Shown here one piece after another: positions 22,069-34,670 of a DNA stretch of 64,000 nt. Under the pieces are notes generated by a model that was given only the letters and a program-made list of their open reading frames with translations, ran no database searches and was not told the origin of the DNA. The position numbers were made by a program, and so were the translations under genes. The stretch covers positions 10,842,001 to 10,906,000 of the forward strand of contig OZ035961.1 of assembly GCA_964034945.1 (NCBI GenBank). Direction: 5' to 3'. The first letter of the stretch is position 1; each line of letters opens with the position of its first letter. This DNA is from Chrysopilus asiliformis. Taxonomy: Eukaryota; Arthropoda; Insecta; Diptera; Rhagionidae.

Positions 22069-22974
22069 TTTTACCTTGTTTTTTTTAAAAAAAACTAGCT
22101 TATAAAGTTGGATGTTATTTAAGAACTTGTTTTACTTCAAATATAGCAAAAAAAAATGCAAACAACACACTTGAAACGCTTTAGTCGATTTTTTCTCACA
22201 ATTTTGAATGCCGAGTAAATTTTATCGACTGATCGTCTCGAAAGCTGTCCATTTACTAAATTCAAATCAGCGTATTCCGCAATAATTTTTATAGGTTTAT
22301 TCAAGCCAAAGATCAGCGTTCGACTTACTGGTTTAGCAACTTTATAAAAAGTTGCCTTTAGAAGTTTCCATTTCCACACATATATGTACATATGTGCAAC
22401 GACCGGCGACAAGTAATGGAAATAATCAGTAACCCACGTGTTTCACTACATTTATAAATTGTTTTAAATAAATAAAGTTTTTTTTGGAAGATGTCAAGTG
22501 GTTTTTAGTTTATAATACGAAATCTAGCAAGGTATTGTGATTTTTGAATGATTTTTGGTTTCTTAATTCTGAAAGTTTTGAATTTAAACCAAAAAAAATA
22601 CTTTCAGTAATAACATTTTGTAATCGTTTTTTAATCAAATTACTATACATCCTAGATTTACAGCCTTATTCTAGCTACGGTCACTAGTCACAACTCGGTC
22701 ACAAGAGCCTCAAATTCTATGGACTTGTGACTTGTGACTTAAGTATCACAACGCCAGAATACGGCTGCTAGTCATGTTGTGTCGGAATCCCGATATCTAA
22801 ACTTTTGTCCCGGATTATTCGATTTTGTCTTCAAACTGAAAATTTTCGCACGCGGTCAAATTTTTTATACTTCGATTGTGTCCTTATTTTAAAAAAAATC
22901 ATTTTATTATAAAGTTTTTGATATTTCTTCGAAGAATTTTGCATGCGGCGCAACTCCCGCTGAATTCTAAAGAA
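22069..22974. other. Intergenic, no gene seen
   Basis: Contains GCAACTTTATAAAAAGTTGC, a palindrome with a TATA-like core, near 22330. An inverted-repeat-like stretch with CACTAGTCACAACTCGGTCA lies near 22680-22790 and resembles a short segment at 4990-5015. No coding motif. Confidence 0.4.
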
Positions 22975-23615
22975 AACATAAGAAAAGCTACAATTGCCAG
23001 GGGCCAATCGTCAAATACTCTATATGATGACAGGCAAAATGTTTATTTAAAAATATTTATTTGTATAGGAGAGGAGGAAAGGAGTGGTTTGATTGAATTT
23101 TGATGTAAGGAATGGTTATGTAAAATCATATTCTAAACCGATTTTACCTTGATACATTTTTCAGTACGACTCACCGTTTTCGAGAAAATCGAAAAAAAAC
23201 ATTAAATTTGTATGGGGAGGGGGAAGCAGTGGTCCGATTGTATTTTGATGTATGGATGAGTTATGTAAAATCCTATTCCAAACACATTTTACCTTGATAT
23301 TTCTTTCAATATTACTTACCGTTTTCGGTGAAAATTGCAAAAACCTGTTTCGTTTATATGGTGGCGAGAAAGATAGGTTCAACTGGATTTTGAAGTATGG
23401 AACTGTTATGTAAAATCACATACCATAAATTTCGCAAAAAACTGTTTCGTTTGTATGCGTGAGGAGGGAAGGAACGGTCCAATTTTGTCGTTTAAGAACT
23501 TAGCCTAACTATACATGGGTTAGCATAACTATACGTAACTATACAAAATTTCAAGTCTCTAGCTCAATCATTTCGAAAGTTATGGTGTTAATCGACAGAC
23601 GGATGGACATCGCAT
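22975..23615 (+). repeat. Interspersed repeat family R, copy without 3' end
   Basis: Starts AAGAAAAGCTACAATTGCCA. It contains repeated blocks of CGACTCACCGTTTTCGAG and a G-rich segment, with two internal duplications of the GAATTTTGATGTATGGA block. It reaches CTCTAGCTCAATC and a short CAGACGGATGG run, then stops. Confidence 0.7.
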
Positions 23616-26196
23616 CTAACATCGTTCAGCAAATCTTCATCGATTGTTTTAGTTGGCCAACTGACTCGGAATTCACCGGTGCGGCTATATTTAATAGTAA
23701 AAACCGGATCAAAATCTTTTCAAAAATTCAAGATATAAAGGGGTTCAAAAGAAAAGGGCGGGGTTAATTTGAGTGGACGAAAATATTACTTGACCGATAA
23801 CTTATAAAATAGCGAACTCTGGCTCAAAATTGTCCTACCGATTACGAAGATAGTGGGGGAGGGGTTACACGAAAGAAGAGGATTTTAGGTGGAACCTGTG
23901 ATAAAGTGATGAAAGCATGAAATTCACATGACGTATTTTATGGACAGTCCCTTACCGCATACTACAATATATGCAAGTTTGATTCAATTTTATTCAGTGA
24001 TGCTTGAATCACTACAGATATTCGCGAATTTTATACGTGACTTTTACAACGATATGTTTGCTGATTTAATAGTTATTTTCTAATTCCGATTTTTAATAAA
24101 CAGTAATTTTCTAATTTTGTATTATTAAAACCTTCTGTTTGCCATTCCTCTTTAAGTCGTTAATTTGATTTAAAAAAACATACGCCTACAAAAATCTCAG
24201 CAGCGTGTCCTTCACCAACAAAAAGTACCGGAGAAAAAGTCATAAAATATGAATATGACAATGTTGTGCAGTATATTGAAAACAGCAATCATAAAAATTG
24301 TGACAAAATTTTATCATACTGGGAAAAAGTAGTTTATCGAACCCAGTAGTTGGGGATTTTCTTCGAAAATTTACCTGACGACAAAATTAATTCATTCGCT
24401 TAAAGGTGTGGCCCAGAGATGTTAGTAAGTACTTTTATGTTCATTTACTATTACGATTTTTCGATGTTTCTTGGTGTCATTTCTATGTGTAATCCATATT
24501 AATGCACAGTTAACGATTTATAAAAAAAAAAAGTGTTTTTCTAGGGATTCCCCAGCCTCAATACATTTTTGCTTAGCCGTTGAGTTCAAAGGCGCTGCGC
24601 TGTTGATTGCTTTTTGATGGGGAAATCTCATATTATCAACTTGACTTTCGTTAATAAATTATGTACGAAATATAGTTTTTAAACTCAAGTAAAATAAATA
24701 CAGGAAAGGAATTATGGGAATTTCAACTTTATATATTGTTGAAATTCCCATAATTTTTAAAGAACAGCAGATAAATATGGAAAAATTAAACATAATAAAC
24801 GCTAATTATAAAAAAGCCATGGTCATTCACCCTATGTGATGTGTTTTCTTTTTCAATTATTTTAGATTTTGGAATTTTTGGTTACCCAATCTTCTATATA
24901 TATTTATAAAAGCCCAATACTAGTCACTCGCACACTCACTCATCACAGTATCTCCCGAATCACCAAACCGATTGCAATGAAATTTAGCACACTGATTCGT
25001 TTTACTTCACGGTGGTTGCTAATAAACGGCTTTTCAAAATTCTACACCTAAGGGGGTAAACGAGAGGAACCTAGGGGCTTGGTCTTTTAAAAAAGTGGTA
25101 TTTTCCATGAAGCTTGTCCGTTAGGAAGCTGAGAAATGTCACTCGAGAGATTTCGATAGCGTTGATCACAAATCTGGTGTTAGAAGGAAGGTCCTGACGT
25201 CATAACGAATTTTTGCCCAAAAGTTTTTAAGCTATTCGAATGTTCCAAAAAAAACATGCTGGCACGCATTCAATGGAAGTTAAAATTATTTTATTTTTAC
25301 AACTTTTATTTATATAAGAACCATTGTTTTTCTTGTGCGTGCATGGCGTCAAGCTTTGTCTGTACCACATAATAGGGTGTAATTAAGATTTTTTCGAAAA
25401 TACTTGTGTATTTTCTCAATTTGTCTATTATTTATTTTGTTTTACACGTAAATCAAACACATAGTAGTTTATTCGGTATTGTTTAATCTTATAGGGTATA
25501 AACATGGTACATGAGCTCAAACTATTAAAGGCTTTGTCTGTAAGTGATAATCAAGTTGCTAATTTTACAGAAACAAACAAATCGTCATAGCATCTATTTC
25601 ATAGCATCTATTCATAGCATATATTCATAGTCTCGTCATAGTATCTATTTCAGAAAAACTTTAATGTCGTACTTAAATTTATGATATAAAGTTTTATCTA
25701 CAATTCAGCAAAAATTTTCAAGATGTAAAAAATTGCCTCCGAGATTAAAAGTTTGTCGCAATTTATGTATTTACTATAATAAGATTTGCTAGATTTGTAA
25801 AACCGGTTAAAATCGAGACATCCGAAACTTATGTAGGTTTGAAAATAAACTGATGACGCGTAACTTCACATTATATTTATTAATGTTATTATAAACTTGT
25901 CTGTTTTACAATATTTCTTACAAATATTGCGCTTTATACAGTAAAGTTGGATGTGACGCATTTTGGTCTTTTAATTACGTCTGATGCTACACTCAGAGAA
26001 AAAAATAGTAAATCTAACTATTTTATAATGGGAAATCCAGACCATCACTAAAATAAAGAACGGAAAGGATTGTTTCGACTGAATTTTAATGTATGCAGCA
26101 GTTATTTAAAATCATAATTTAAATGCTTGTTGTCTTCACAAATTTTTTGATACAATGCATCTGTTTCAAGAAACTCGCAAAAACGATGTTATTTAT
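23616..26196. other. Intergenic, repeats only
   Basis: No gene recognised. At about 24890-25100 a segment (TCTTCTATATATATTTATAA, then CCGAATCACCAAACCGATTG) resembles the 5' part of another Helitron/Helentron-type element. At 25588-25651 there is a short tandem repeat on TCATAGCATCTAT. At 25991 a single end CACTCAGAGAAAAAAAT matches the MITE at 56559-56895. Family R fragments resume at about 26035. Confidence 0.45.
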
Positions 26197-26276
26197 ATTG
26201 GAGGGGGAGAAGTAAAGGCCCAACTATGATAGACATATTGGAGGGGGAGAAGTAAAGGCCCAACTATGATAGACAT
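26197..26276. repeat. 40-bp tandem duplication across a MITE boundary
   Basis: A 40-base unit starting ATTGGAGGGGGAGAAGTAAA is present twice in a row without visible mismatch (26197-26236 and 26237-26276). Each unit ends in the first 21 bases or so of the MITE that follows, so the duplication spans host repeat and MITE terminus. Confidence 0.85.
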
Positions 26277-26603
26277 AAGAACGCATATGTAAATGTCAAA
26301 TTCCCAACGAATGTTGACATACATAGCTGTCAACATAAAAGCTAATCTTCATTTTACCTCAAGTGGAAATTAATATGGCCACAATATTATTAAATTCACA
26401 CTAAAATTTTAGGTTATGTTCACTATTTACATATGCCAGTTCCATTTGTGTCGAATTATTCATGCTTAACGAATGTTTAACGAAGGTTTGAAATTGGCAA
26501 CACTTTGACACATGTCTATTGTGGGTAATAACATTGACTTTCTTATTCTGGAAATGACATATGCAGCTACATATGCGTTCTTATGTCTATCATAGTTGGG
26601 CCT
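26256..26603. mobile_element. MITE family with AGGCCCAACTA ends, uninterrupted copy (348 bp)
   Basis: Inverted termini of about 34 bp (AGGCCCAACTATGATAGACA and complement). The flanks are TAA and TTA. The interior has CCCAACGAATGTTGACATAC and ATGGCCACAATATTATTAAA. The second copy at 42639-43416 is the same length once its nested insertion is removed. Noncoding. Confidence 0.85.
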
Positions 26604-26666
26604 TTAAGCGTTCGATTTAGTCGAAAAGCCCTTTGTTGGAAAATTTTCTGTTAAAAATTTATAGCC

Positions 26667-28048
26667 CGGGAGCCGTAGAACAAAAAATAACAACGAACAG
26701 TTGACGGGACGAAATATGTTTGAATACCTGGATCTTGATCTAACTAAGAAAAAATTCTTCTACGGCGACCTTCCAAAGTGGTGCTAAATGGGTGACAGAT
26801 CGCGTTTTATACCGCGGTTTCGTTGTTAAAAAAAACGACGAGTTAACGGGACAAAATTTATTGCAGGATGTAGATCTTGGTCCAACTAAGAAAAAAATGT
26901 TCTACGGCGACCTTGTCAGGTGGTGCTAAATGGGTGACAGATCGCGATAAATGACATACGTTTTAGTATTTTGGCAAGAGTTCAGTTTAGCGACAATGAC
27001 GCTACAGATTTTTGGTGTATAGGGAGGGATAGAGGGAGGCATCCCCTATCCAAAATGTGTATTTTTAGCCGTCGCTCGCCCCCCTTGCCCCCTCCAGGGG
27101 TCCTCAAACTTTGTATGAAACTTTTTTCTGGGGGGTGGTAGGGGGGTGTGTGGTACCTCAAATGAAAGGTAATGAAGAGTACATTCCAAAAATATATAGC
27201 ATGATACATAATATATAGCATAAATACACATTTTGGATAGGGGATGCCTCCCTCTATCCCTCCCTATACACCAAAAATCTGTAGCGTCATTGTCGCTAAA
27301 CTGAACTCTTGCCAAAATACTAAAACGTATGTCATTTATCGCGATCTGTCACCCATTTAGCACCACCTGACAAGGTCGCCGTAGAACATTTTTTTTCTTA
27401 GTTGGACCAAGATCTACATCCTGCAATAAATTTTGTCCCGTTAACTCGTCGTTTTTTTTAACAACGAAACCGCGGTATAAAACGCGATCTGTCACCCATT
27501 TAGCACCACCTGACAAGGTTGCTGTAGAACATTTTTTTCTTAGTTGGACCAAGATCTACATCCTGCAATAAATTTTGTCCCGTTAACTCGTCGTTTTTTT
27601 AACAACGAAACCGCGGTATAAAACGCGATCTGTCACCCATTTAGCACCACCTGACAAAGTTGCCGTAGAACATTTTTTTCTTAGTTGGACCAAGATCTAG
27701 ATGCTACAACAAATTTTGTCCCGTTAACTTGTCGTTTTTTTTTTAACAACGAAACCGCGGTATAAAACGCGATCTGTCACCCATTTAGCACCACCTGACA
27801 AGGTTGCTGTAGAACATTTTTTTCTTAGTTGGACCAAGATCTAGATCCTGCAATAAATTTTGTCCCGTTAACTCCTCGTTTTTTTTTAACAACGAAACCG
27901 CGGTATAAAACGCGATCTGTCACCCATTTAGCACCACCTGACAAGGTTGCTGTAGAAGAATTTTTTCTTAGTTAGATCAAGATCCAGGTATTCAAACATA
28001 TTTCGTCCCGTCAACTGTTCGTTGTTATTTTTTGTTCTACGGCTCCCG
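26667..28048. mobile_element. Foldback-like element with tandem units in both arms
   Basis: The outermost arms CGGGAGCCGTAGAAC (26667) and GTTCTACGGCTCCCG (ending 28048) are exact complements. Each arm is a tandem array of a roughly 140-150 base unit containing CTTAGTTGGACCAAGATCTA, CCGCGGTATAAAACGCGATC and TGTCACCCATTTAGCACCAC. There are about two units in the left arm and about five in the right. The arms meet at a centre (about 26960-27310) that is itself an inverted repeat around GGCATCCCCTATCCAAAATG. This architecture recalls Drosophila Foldback elements; relation by descent is not shown. Open frames here are read-throughs of the repeat. Confidence 0.85.
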
Positions 28049-28204
28049 CTCTATTAAGTGTGTAGCTCAATTTGTCCAAGACCTATCGGCAGACAAGCGA
28101 ACTAAACCTTTTCCTGCACTGTTTGTTAAAAAAATCGCCCTTTCTCTCACCTAAAGCGTGAAAGGGTTTATGTATTAATTTTGTAAAATGAAAAGTTGAC
28201 GGAA

Positions 28205-28282
28205 TTCTAAAGCCTGAAAGGGGACCTAAAGCCGGAAAGGGAACCTGAAGCCTGAAAGGGGACCTAAAGCCCGAAAGGGTTA
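28205..28282. repeat. Short tandem repeat, about 19-20 bp unit
   Basis: Four diverged copies of AAAGCCTGAAAGGGGACCT. Flanking bases 28140-28165 hold a further AAAGCGTGAAAGGG copy. No coding role seen. Confidence 0.75.
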
Positions 28283-29467
28283 AAGTATCAATTTTGCAAA
28301 AGAAAAAAAGTGGCAGGAATTCGATAGAACAAGTGAGGAACAAAAAGCAGATACGTTTCATCATTAAGGCACGTGTGTTGAAAAATTACTATCAAGCTCG
28401 TGTCGGGTGATAGATTTTTTTTCGCTTAAACTAATAAACCGGAATGATCAGAATCTAATGTTTACTATGTCTGACTTGTGGTGCTATGCTGTTAGCCTTT
28501 ACTACTACTACCCACCTCAAAAAGTGTGTAAGGTTAATTTGATGCACGCGACGCCACCCGGTATCCATCGAATTAACAAAAAGAATATGAGTCAAAATTA
28601 TGTTAATACCTAGAATTAAATGAAATTTAAAAAAAAACATTTATTTTTCGGTATAAACAACTGAATTTATTGTAAAAACATTAACCATAGAGAAATTTGA
28701 GTGTTTTTTTGCCAAAGTTGTTAATTTGCCCTGCGAAAATTTCGCTAAAATATTCAAAAAGCATTTTTTTTCCTTGTTTCAAAAAATAGCCATTGGCCTC
28801 AAAAATATCTGGTTATAATCAGTTTTAGTTTCTTCTTCTTTGAGATAACAAAGACTATGCTGTATAAAAATAAATTCTGAATTTGTTTTCGTTTTACCAA
28901 AATTTGCATAGCCAAAATGTTTACCAAAAAAAAAATATTTTTTTAAAAATAAAGTTTATTTTTAAATACCAGTTACGAGGACCAAATAACATCTGGTTTG
29001 AATCAGTTTTTCGAATGTATTTCACTTTGAGATAAAAAGAAGCTTTTACCGATATTCTTTTCTTTGCCTTTGTTTTCACATTCCAAAGAGAATTTTGAAT
29101 TTTGTTTTTTGAATTTTAAATTTGCATGAAAACATGCGAAGTTTTTTTATGGCAATTTTGAGACTTCTTTTAGAGCTTTTGTAATCCGTTACCGAAATTT
29201 CAATATTTTTTCCGTTTTTTTAACATTTATTATAATAAAAGTGGTATATGCTTGTATGGACAGAGTATGTGTGGACACTGAACCGATCTAGACTGAATTT
29301 TGGGACGAGTTTTTTTTTAGTAACAAAAGTTGGGTCTGGGATTATACGGTGAAATAAAGTTCTGATATCTTCTTACTTATCTGTAATATGGGAGATGGCA
29401 CAATTTTAATTAAGAAAATTCACACCACTTTCCTTTAAACTCCTGTCCCGTTATTTTCTACACTTAA
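28283..29467. other. Intergenic, no gene seen
   Basis: AT-rich. Short frames only, none with a recognisable motif. Near 29230-29330 a GGACTGAACCGATCTAGAC-type phrase resembles the mini-me/Helitron 5' region, but no end could be defined. Confidence 0.4.
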
Positions 29468-29906
29468 AGCTTGTCCCACAATTGGCGTGGTGCGGCAGCG
29501 GCGCGGCGCGGTTAGCTCAGAGCGGCAGGGCGACAGCAGCAGTCATTTTTAAACCGAAATTACGCGGCGCGGTTGCAGCTCTATTTGTGTTCTCATAACC
29601 TAAAAATCGCAGAAAATTTGAAGATTATTAATTTTTCCGTTTCATTTTCCGTTTCGAATGCGTTTTCAAAGTTCTTTTACATCTTTTTACTTGATAAAAA
29701 TATTTTCAACAACACTCAGAAAACATAAACAACTGTCACCGCTTCCAACCGCGTCTTAAAGTAGAAACTAGACCTACTCTTCGCGGTGCCGCGCGGTTGC
29801 CGCGTTTGGTCACCGCGCAATTATAAACCAACTCATATAAACCTATAGTTTCTACTACCATCTGTCACCGCGCCGCGCCGCTTTGCGCGTAATTGTGGGA
29901 CAAGCT
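29468..29906. mobile_element. GC-rich MITE (PIF/Harbinger-like), copy 2
   Basis: The same family as 15327-15781 in opposite orientation: AGCTTGTCCCACAATT ends, GC-rich GGCAGCGGCGCGGCGCGG arm and shared GTCACCGCTTCCAACCGCGT interior. Flanking bases are TAA on the left and TTA on the right, so the target duplication is no longer perfect. Just upstream of nothing coding; gene C's 3' end begins 245 bp further on. Confidence 0.88.
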
Positions 29907-30150
29907 TTACGATTCTCACTATTGCTCAAGGCGACATTTGAGAAAACTTTTCGTACTCTGGAATCAGTCAAATGATTTTATACTAAATTTACTGTGATTA
30001 TAAAAATTGATTAAGTTTAAAATAATAATAAAAACAATTTCAATTATTTAAAATGTTTGTTTAATATATAAAAAAACCCGCTTTTTAACGGTAACTTAGA
30101 TGTTTAAATAAATAATAATAGCTAAACTTAAGTATTAAAATAATAAACAA

Positions 30151-33100
30151 TTACGGTTCTAAATTATCTAAAATCCATTTCACATAGTTCTTGACATTCA
30201 CATATATTCCAGGTGAGTCCTTATTTCTTCCGCATGCGGCTTGACCTGCTTGGACGATTCCATATTGAACAGCGATATTAGAACCATCGGTATCTATAAC
30301 TGAGGTGAATAACGGGCCACCGGAATCACCTTGACAGGTGTCAATACCATTTAACGCACCACCGCACATATGGTTGTTATTTAAATCAATTCCACCGCGA
30401 GCAAATATTTTTTTGCAAAGACTATTCGGTCTAATGGGAACTTGACCCTTTTGTAAAATACTGGAATGTGAAGCTAGAATAAAACGAAATTTATGTTCGC
30501 TAGATTTTTAAAATTAAAGATTTCACATGTTTATCTACCATTTGTTGTTGATCCCCATCCAGCTATTGTGTAGCTGGTGCCATTAAATTCCAAAAGTTTT
30601 GTTTTGTAAGGTATACAAACTGGCTGAATTCGAACTAAAGAAACAAACACAGAAAGACATAGTGATTATTCTCTGATAATTAGATAGATTTTTTTAAGAG
30701 ATTGCAAGTTTTCACTTTAAAAGTAGTTGAAAACAATCTATTTTTTTTTTCAAGAGTAAAAAATTTGTTGGCCTGTGTAATTGGTGACCCGATAGAGTTA
30801 ATGGTTTTACAACAATTGTAAAAAGCTTTTTTTTAGGTAAGGAGCTGCCCACAAAATTTGTCACATATTTAAGGGGGTCTTCAATAGTGTGACGAAGGTA
30901 TTAGACCCGCCGTACACTTGAATTGTAATCAAATTTTTTCCTACCAAACAAAGCGACACAAGAGGGTAATTTTTGGTAGGGCTGGGTAACGATTTTTAAA
31001 CCAGCAAACTTAGTTCAGCTAAGTTCAAGTTAGTTCAGCTATGTGCCTGTTTATAGCTTAACGTGGCGTGTTTCGTCACATATCAAAGTGCGGATAATAT
31101 GAACCGCTAAACGTCCACGTCTAAACAGGCACATAGCTGAGCTAACTTACCTCAAGTGTACAGCGGGCCTTAATCTATTAAAAAAATCACGAAAAAGTGT
31201 GACGTGGGGAAATGACGAAATATACTGTGACGTGTTTTATGGACAGCCTTGAAACTATTAAAATACTTGAACTTACGCTGGCCTTCGAAATCAATTTCCT
31301 CATCTAGTCGTATCAAAGCGATATCATTAATAAATTTATCTCTAGAATATTGGGGATGAGGAATCACTTTCTCAATTTTATAGTCTTCTGGCTCTAAACA
31401 GTTTTCCAGCTTGTGGTTGAATACGTTACAATCTACATCTTTACTTAAATCATATTCCCCAACACGAACTCCAACCCTACAAAAAAAATCGATAAAATTG
31501 AACAATTTAAATGCAAAAATCAAATAATTTTCTTACAATTTAGTTCTCGATTCACTAACGCAATGCGCTGCTGTTAAGATATATCGATTATTTAATATAG
31601 ATCCACCGCATAGAAATTTATCTGGTGAATCAACGTCATATTCTAAAAGGGCCATCCATGGAAATTCATCAAAATCCGCGTTTTCACCGTTTGCCACTCT
31701 ATTTGATTGGATCCCCCCACATGGAGAATCCTCAGAATCTATCAAATTTATGTTTTTATGCTTACTCACATCATTCTCATTTCCGCAACAAACATGAGGC
31801 TGTAATTAAAGATTTCGAGATTGTTCTACAATTCTTAAAGCAATCAAATGATTTTAACATCATAAACTTATAAAAATGATTTGAAAATTTGTTATATTTT
31901 CGAAAATTATGGCAAAAACTTAAAAAGGAATTTAGACGAGATTTATATTCCATGCCGTAAGGACGGAAATTGTAATTCGCCCTTCTACCAGAAAACTTCA
32001 AAAGTAAAGTTTATGGCGCCATGACGAATATCAAGACAAACAATAATATAATTATTATTTAAAAAAAAACTTTTTAATCCTTTCTGAACTATTGTTAGGT
32101 TTTCCACCTAGATTCAAAATGAACTCGACTAAATATGTAGGGAAAGTATGAATTTTTAAATATTGGGCTATTTAAAAGTTTGCTGATTTTATTCCACATC
32201 CATGTATTTAATATGCGCCGCAGGCGAAATATTTTTTAAACAAAATGTAAATCTAGAGTTTGCGAAGCTTTGCGAAAAAAAGCTTCGGTTTTCGGGCTTT
32301 TTAATGGATTCTAAATACTTCTAAATTTTTGAAATATTAATATAAATTTAATAAAGCTCAAACTCAGATATTAATACATAGATATTAATAAAATTCAAAT
32401 TCGACATATCGTCAGACAATGTCCGTTATACTAATTCGATTATTTTTTCATTCATTATAACTTAAAACCGTATAGGTAGTGAAAACAACGTAACGAGCTT
32501 AAAATAAATATTTTATGTCTTATTCCTAGTTTTCAAAGTTCTGGAACTCGTATTTACGTTTTTAAAAATATTTTTTGTGGTTATTTAGAAATACAAGTAG
32601 AAATATTTTTTTGTTCTTCTCATGCGTACGTTCTTTTCAACCTTTCAAACGACATTTCATAAGTAGTTTATGCTTAATAGAAAACCGGTTGATCTTAATG
32701 TTTAGAAAGGTTTTTTATTTTTGATTTTCGATAAATACAAAAGTATTATTAAAAAACCGGATAGATTAATTTTATCTTTAAACGAGGTGTTTTTTTTACC
32801 ATGACGCTGATGTAAAAAACATCTTAAAAAGTTGATATAAAAGTTGATATGTTACAGAACTTAATTAGTTTTTGAAAAAAAAAATCTGATATTTTTGTGC
32901 GAAATTTTAATAGTCTGTTTCTAAATATGAAATTTGTGATTATTTTAAAGTACGAAGTTCAATAATGTCTTTGACCCATCAATTTAATACTTCTTGTTCG
33001 TAAATTACGTCACGTAAACTAACCGTTTCCTTCTCCCTCGTAAAATTATTTCACAATTTTCTTTTGGCGTTTAATATTGTGGTCACATGTCCCTCTATTT

Positions 33101-34457
33101 TTAGACTTGTGACATTTTTTATATTTTTTATATATGAGAATGTGTTTTTTGAAATGCGCGATTGACGTTTGGTTTTAAAATATTTCGTGTTATTTTAGAA
33201 AAGATATTCTAAAGTTTTCATTTTGTTTATTTTAAATTTGAAAATGATCCCAGTATGCGGTTTTATATAATAAGATTAGGCCTATGTTACACACGGCAAC
33301 TTTAAACCGACACACGATACAAAAAGTTGCTCGTTTGTGCTACACGCGGAGACAAGTTACCGGAAACTTCTGTATATTACACAGTGAGTGTTTCATGTGT
33401 GTGTGTGAAGTTGTACGAACTGTCAAATCGCAAAAAACTTTCACGAACCCGTTCTTTGTTATTTTGTGCTTGTGTACGTATTTTGTCGCCTTGTTTCTAC
33501 TTTCGGAACTGGCGATATTAGGCGCCGCTTCCCTTACTTCTCATAAGAAAAGTCGCCGCCTGAAGTTGCCCCGTGTAACAGGGGCCTTAAAGTTCTGGTC
33601 TCAAACTAAATGCGTCTCAATGGGTAAATTAGCAGGAAGGATCAATATTACTAATAGAAAGCTTTTGATTCGAAATTGGACATTTCATATTAATAATACA
33701 GTTTTTATAAAACGAAAATATGTATAAAAGAAATCTAAAAAATTGGTTCATAAAATTTTAATTCAATTTTTCCCCAATAACAGACAAACATACACGAGCT
33801 GTAATTAGTAGACCATAAAATACATCACGATAATTTTTGCATTTTTCGTCCCCCTCTCGCCAGTCACGCTTTTTATGTATGGGATTTAATAACGGCGCCA
33901 TACTGCCACAAAAGCTCCACCACCCTCTAAATGTGAGACGTTTTTTATGACCAGCCCGTTATAATTAAAATTACTTTACCATTTTATGCAATTATTTAAA
34001 ATATAACTTTAAAAATATACCATTTTTGGACCTCCAGGTTTAATACATTTTCTGGCTCTTGCTTCGAGTTTAACGAACTCTGGAATTGGTTCACCCTCGA
34101 CAATGTGATCCATAATTAGTGGGCACGAATTGTATAAAACGCACTCTCCAGAATAAAGGTTTCCTTCGACTGTAACACAGGATGCCTCTAAAAAATGTTG
34201 TTTTTTTTTGTTAGAAAAGATATTTAACTTCATTTTTTTTAAAAGATAATTTCAAACTTATTTCATGACTTTTAAAACAGTTTTTTTTCGAAAAAATTTA
34301 TAAAATGTTGATTCTTAAAAAGTTAAAGACGTTAACAATTTTTTTTTGGAATTTCACTGATTTGCAAATTATGCTTACGTGCTCGAATTGCCACTGGTAG
34401 TAGAAACACAACAACAAAAGAAACAGTGAAAATCGCCATACTGCTGCAATTTTTCAT
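30151..34457 (-). CDS. CLIP-domain serine protease C
   Basis: Secreted CLIPB-type zymogen, 375 aa. Exons: 34457-34379 signal peptide; 34187-34021 CLIP; 31799-31537 His; 31476-31277 Asp; 30634-30539 GWG; 30473-30151 Ser. A second in-frame ATG six codons in (MAIFTVSFVVVFLL) could also start the signal peptide. CLIP cysteines: ASC, GEC, NSC, RKC, then HVCC. Activation site QSNR/VANG. Triad: His161 (TAAHC), Asp221 (INDIALIR), Ser319 (GIDTCQGDSGGPL, trypsin-type Asp present). The Asp exon has the extra Cys pair (VDCNVF...ENC) typical of this group. MITEs sit in two introns (30904-31169 and 33279-33586). The upstream motif CTCGTCTTACAGGT at 34657-34670 is shared with genes D and E. Substrate unknown. 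Confidence 0.93.
30904..31169. mobile_element. MITE with TTA target duplication in gene C intron
   Basis: Left end GACCCGCCGTACACTTGAA and right end CAAGTGTACAGCGGGCC are inverted. TTA flanks both sides (30901-30903 and 31170-31172). Internally TAGTTCAGCTATGTGCCTGT is mirrored by ACAGGCACATAGCTGAGCTA. Noncoding; PIF/Harbinger-like by duplication size. Confidence 0.82.
33279..33586. mobile_element. MITE with TTA target duplication in gene C intron
   Basis: Ends GGCCTATGTTACACACGGCA and its imperfect complement (TGCCCCGTGTAACAGGGGCC). TTA on both sides (33276-33278 and 33587-33589). The 147-codon frame beginning here is a read-through of the element and shows no protein motif. Confidence 0.82.
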
Positions 34458-34656
34458 TCACATCAAAAAAAAAATCCACTGATATTAACAAAACAACCTT
34501 AAACAAACACTGAAAAATATTTTCACAACTAAAGCGGATAGAAATCGTATTTTGGTTAAACTTGATTCAAATCCCAAAACGAACTGACCAAACTCTGTCA
34601 AAAACTCATCTCTTTTAAATTTTTGGAGATCAACGAAAGATAATACCTGATTATTT

Positions 34657-34670
34657 CTCGTCTTACAGGT
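34657..34670. promoter_or_regulatory. Shared upstream motif of gene C
   Basis: CTCGTCTTACAGGT, about 200 bp before the ATG of gene C. It closely matches CCTGTCTAACAGGT upstream of D and CTTGTCTAACAGGT upstream of E. A TATA-like TTTAAAAGAGAT (minus strand, near 34612-34623) and an initiator-like TCAGTTCG near 34585 follow it. Function is inferred from conservation within the window only. Confidence 0.5.

Noticed and set aside
27046..28364. Several 67-93 codon frames on the minus strand
   Set aside because: They follow the tandem units and palindromic centre of the Foldback-like element and a short tandem repeat.
33284..33727. 147-codon open frame on the plus strand
   Set aside because: It lies almost wholly within the MITE 33279-33586, shows no family motif, and sits in an intron of gene C on the opposite strand.
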